Assembly: GCA_037074765.1 (NCBI GenBank)
Contig: JBAMDO010000293.1
Coordinates: forward strand, 1-54,691
Source: Mansonella perstans
Lineage: Eukaryota > Nematoda > Chromadorea > Rhabditida > Onchocercidae
Direction of reading: 5' to 3'
DNA length: 54,691 nt
Below, piece by piece: positions 51,320-54,691 of the stretch. The translations under genes and the position numbers were made by a program. Each line of letters starts with the position of its first letter. The first letter of the stretch is position 1. A model generated the notes under the pieces. The model saw only the letters and a list, made by a program, of their open reading frames with translations, made no database searches and was not told the DNA's origin.

Positions 51320-54252
51320 CTAAAAAAGTTTCGTTGTTCCTGGGAAAAAGTAAAAAGCTTTGCGTAGTCTAGAAGAATGATCAGGAATCTGTTTGAAAGA
51401 ACCACTGGAACTTTCAAAGGCATCAGCTACCTTCTTATTCACCTGCAAAATTAAATAACATAGCATAAACAAGAAACAAATTAGATTGACGAAGAATGAC
51501 GAAAATTGACGAAAAAAAAACCGAAGATTGATGCACTAACTAACCAATGTTAGCATCGATAAAATATCAGTGGATTTTGCATACTTCGCAAACACTTCAC
51601 AAATACTTTGTACGAACCAACTGCCTTTCATGGAATTACGCCATGAAACATATCCTGGAGTAGTTGCATAAGATACTAATATATCGGCTTCTATCGGTGA
51701 TCTAAAATTCAAATTCACTATTGAAATAACTTAAGAGAAGTTATGTCACTTAAAATAATTTATGAATTTTCCAAACAATCACATTACTTTGTCGTCTGCT
51801 CCATTCTTAAATTGTTTTTAGAGTGAGAAGTGGTGCGAGTAAACCAACGATCAAAATAGCCATCTGATTCATCGAATCCTGCGCCAAATCCAGAATCATA
51901 CTGCTCTATAAACAAATTATGTACATATCCATATATCGCACTAACGATCAAATTCTATCACAAATTGAAATGAAACTTACGTCCTCTACAGGCTTGCAGG
52001 AAAAACAATTTTGGCTTATGAGCTAGAGCCGGGCAATTTCGTGCATTTAGACAGGATACAAATTCTAACACCGATATAGCTGTATCATCTGTCCCATATA
52101 GTTCACCATGCTCACCATGTGTCAACACGCAGATGACACAAGAATCCAAGTGTTTATGCTCTGGATATTTGGAGAAATCTCGAATAGCAATAAGCATCTC
52201 CTTTAAAGGATGAAAATGGATTTTTTTAAAAGAAAATGAGATCTATAATACAACGATGGGTCATTTATTCAGTAACCAGAAAGTCTGAATATTTTATTTT
52301 TCAAAATCTCTTTATGGATAAAAAATATTACCTTTGCACACAAATTTCGGCAAACCGAAATTTTATAACCAAGCTGTCGAAAAAGATTGTTTAGATTAAT
52401 TTCGTCAACGTCAGTGCCGATTCTTTCCGGCATATCTAGGAAATAACGATTGTTGATAATCAGTACCATTCCACGGGGTGATGAAAAATTTGGATACATC
52501 TAAAAAGCAAGGTATTAAAGCTTCCCAAAAGCAAGAGAGATTAGGTACAATAAGATATCTGTCGCTTGTTCACGCATTTATTTTGATTTGTACAGTTAAT
52601 AGTACACATTTCTTAGTGCTCTAACAATTGTTGTAAATAAAAAAAATTACATCTAAAAAAAAAGTGCGTAAAAAAACTGCCCTAAAAAAAAAATAAAGTA
52701 GATAAGATGTAAAACAAGCCTTTGCTCTTACTATGCGATTCATTTTTAAAAGATAGCACATCGCATAGTTGACTTTATTAGTCCATGGTGAAAATATTCT
52801 TACAAGTTACAGGAATTTTCCTCGCGGATCATTATTAGCTACTCACCGAATTAGCGTCAAATGAGAGTTCTGCAGCAGTATCAACGAGATCCACTACCAG
52901 GTCATGAAGTATACCAGCAGGCTCACGCACTATAATTAAAATAAATTTTTAAAGGAAATGCATTGAAAGAATGTTCGTTTTAAAACTGTTGTGACTTAAC
53001 AATATCTCATCACATCAAGCAACTTACTTTTTACATACTCATATGATTTATAGTATGAACAGTTCCTTTGAATCGCTGCGGCGGTTGGGCTGGGACAAAC
53101 ATTGTTTTGGTAATTTTCATCAGTGGATGGATTACTGTGCAAAACTGGCCTCAAAAACAATGGAAGAAAATGAAAAAAAGATTCAGATATGATTGTTGGG
53201 AAAAAAAAAAAAAAAAGATCCTTCATGCAATAGATACTCCACATATTAGAAGATCAAGTCATACTGATGTAATAGGTACTCCACATATTAAAAGATCAAA
53301 TCACACTGAAAGATACTGAAACTATAGAAATGAACTTCTGATATATCAGATGTTTGCAGAGATGAAAGTAGATTAGAGCAAGAATTTCAGAGAAAAAAGA
53401 GCGCGTAAACTTGATTGATGATTGGAAGAACAACATATGGCACTACTTTATATTTTGAAAAAATGTTAAATTTCTCAAAAATAGTTAATAATATTTGGCG
53501 TACACTAACAGCAATTTATTTCCTCAACGGGTTAATCCTAACAAAGAGAAATGCATCTATGCAAGCAGGTGACTTGAAAAATACATTACATTATCTCATA
53601 TTTTGAAAAAGTATTGAATTTCAATGGTTGACAAAAAAATGCAAAACTTGCCACCTATATTCAATCTCTTGCTCAAACATGTTCTTGTCCTCATCGCTTA
53701 ATCCACTTTCCACCAAATGCGCCAAATATCTAAAATTTTGCTATCCATAATTCTTTTTTCCCATAACGATCAAGTACCGGATATTACAAACTTAATATAC
53801 ATTTTTTGAAGTTAAAAACTATGGTTTTGAAGTTTTCTAAGACATTGACAACCCAAACCAGCTTATGAGAATATAAGAGGATTTGACATACCTTTGATTC
53901 GTCTTCAACAGTGACTGATAAAATAAAGAAAAAGCTGTATTCCCACGCATTTTAAGCTGTCGTATGAACTGGTATCGTTGCATTGCTACAGTAGATTCGC
54001 TCTACAATGACAAAAATGAGAAAAAAATCTTAAAAATTTCATGGAAAATTTCTATCATTTCATTCAAAACTCAAATGTAGCATATGTAATGTCAATCACG
54101 GTAACCTTGATGATATCAATAATATGCTCGTTGAAGACATTATTTGTAAGAAGGAAAATCATCACATCATCTAACTGAAGATTTCGTGTCCACGTATCCA
54201 AGTGTTTATCCAGAAGTCGGCGACGTTCCGAAGTCATGGCAGTATCCTCCAT
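51320..54252 (-). CDS. ced-3: CED-3-like CARD caspase
   Basis: Initiator/executioner cysteine protease of programmed cell death, activated on the CED-4 apoptosome. Ten exons (54252-54106, 54001-53892, 53729-53655, 53149-53028, 52929-52847, 52499-52332, 52200-51981, 51905-51788, 51701-51545, 51442-51320) give 440 residues with all phases consistent. Residues 1 to about 100 form a CARD-like helical domain (LLDKHLDTWTRNLQLDDVM, QRYQFIRQLKMRGNTAF). The large subunit has GMVLIINNRYF, the catalytic His263 in LTHGEHGELYG and the catalytic Cys306 in QACRG. Asp-containing linker GFDESDGYFD offers processing sites. The small subunit has SYATTPGYVSWRNSMKGSWF (substrate pocket) and ends VNKKVADAFESS...RLRKAFYFFP, strongly CED-3-like. 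C. elegans CED-3 is longer (503); the Ser-rich linker between CARD and protease is shorter here. Exon 7 follows a TTTAAAG acceptor. Confidence 0.95.
53232..53315. repeat. About 42-bp direct repeat, 2 copies, in a ced-3 intron
   Basis: Two diverged copies beginning GATACTCCACATATTAGAAG and GGTACTCCACATATTAAAAG, between ced-3 exons 3 and 4. Confidence 0.85.
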
Positions 54253-54605
54253 TACTCCAATTTTTTTTTTTTCTCAACTTAATTAGATAATCTCAAAACT
54301 TCACAAAATTACAAAAGAATAATGATCATTAAATATGCAATATATTTTAGAAAGAATTTGAAAAGAGGAATTCCCAGAATGATGATTTGTATTGATATTG
54401 AATAGATGAGTAAATGAAACATATGTGCGTCTTCATTTCCCACCTGTTTCGCTAAATTTTCTTCAGATTATTTTTTCCTTTTAATATCTGAAATTAGCGC
54501 TTTCATTTCTACTCAAAAGAAATACCAAATTGCTTTCTGATAACCATGCAGTATGTGATAATTCCGTAAAGTATCACGTAATAACTAAAAATATTGGCAA
54601 AGCTT
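54253..54605 (-). promoter_or_regulatory. ced-3 upstream region
   Basis: Presumed 5' UTR and proximal promoter of ced-3. A pyrimidine-rich acceptor is not obvious directly before the ATG at 54252 (the upstream sense sequence is A-rich). No recognisable element. Confidence 0.35.
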
Positions 54606-54691
54606 CGTGCGATCTTTTATTTCTCATTACCTATTCGTGCAACCTTTTATTTCTCATAACCTATTCGTGCGACCTTTTATTTCTCATTCGT
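54606..54691. repeat. 30-bp tandem repeat running off the window edge
   Basis: Unit CGTGCGACCTTTTATTTCTC followed by ATAACCTATT; starts at 54606, 54636 and 54666, truncated by the window end, so total length is unknown. Confidence 0.93.

Overview
The window is an AT-rich, intron-dense nuclear segment from a nematode. The evidence is conserved metazoan genes cut into many short exons (about 60-300 nt), nematode-type 3' splice sites (TTTTCAG and variants), and splice-acceptor sequences sitting just upstream of several start codons with no coding exon before them, as expected for spliced-leader (SL) trans-splicing. A one-Ig secreted protein and a CED-3 caspase also fit. A clade III (filarial/spirurid) worm is my best guess from base composition and intron style, but I could not test it. 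There is no sign of bacterial, viral or transposon-coding sequence.

Layout, left to right: (1) 58-4570 (+) SLC3/4F2hc-type amino-acid transporter heavy chain. (2) 4.6-7.2 kb: unresolved, with a possible small minus-strand gene and a 38-bp minisatellite. (3) 7201-7944 (+) ribosomal protein eL42. (4) 8488-11999 (+) a 319-residue FHA protein with a C-terminal MRE11-binding-like motif, interpreted as a very diverged NBS1/nibrin. (5) 12.0-16.15 kb: no convincing gene. (6) 16157-18856 (+) MIER1-type ELM2-SANT corepressor. (7) 27269-21511 (-) Integrator subunit 7. (8) 36984-28635 (-) SMC6. (9) 37783-40099 (+) CYRI/FAM49, divergent from SMC6. (10) 42868-41283 (-) CDC42, convergent with CYRI. (11) 45580-44233 (-) secreted single-Ig protein (OIG type). 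(12) about 46331-48203 (+) orphan zinc-finger-like gene. (13) 50007-48587 (-) mitochondrial ribosomal protein bL17m. (14) 54252-51320 (-) CED-3-like CARD caspase.

Functionally, several genes concern genome maintenance and cell fate (NBS1-like, SMC6, INTS7, MIER1, CED-3). CDC42 and the Rac/WAVE regulator CYRI are adjacent and belong to the same actin-control network. Apart from a few possible tandem trans-spliced pairs (eL42 to NBS1-like, SMC6 to INTS7, CED-3 to bL17m), nothing indicates co-transcription.

The most interesting items are the NBS1 candidate, which seems to lack BRCT domains and the ATM-recruiting tail, and a 43-bp tandem array immediately 5' of cdc-42 in which every unit carries a strong 3' splice-site sequence. 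About ten unrelated short minisatellites (25-43 bp units) punctuate the non-coding DNA.
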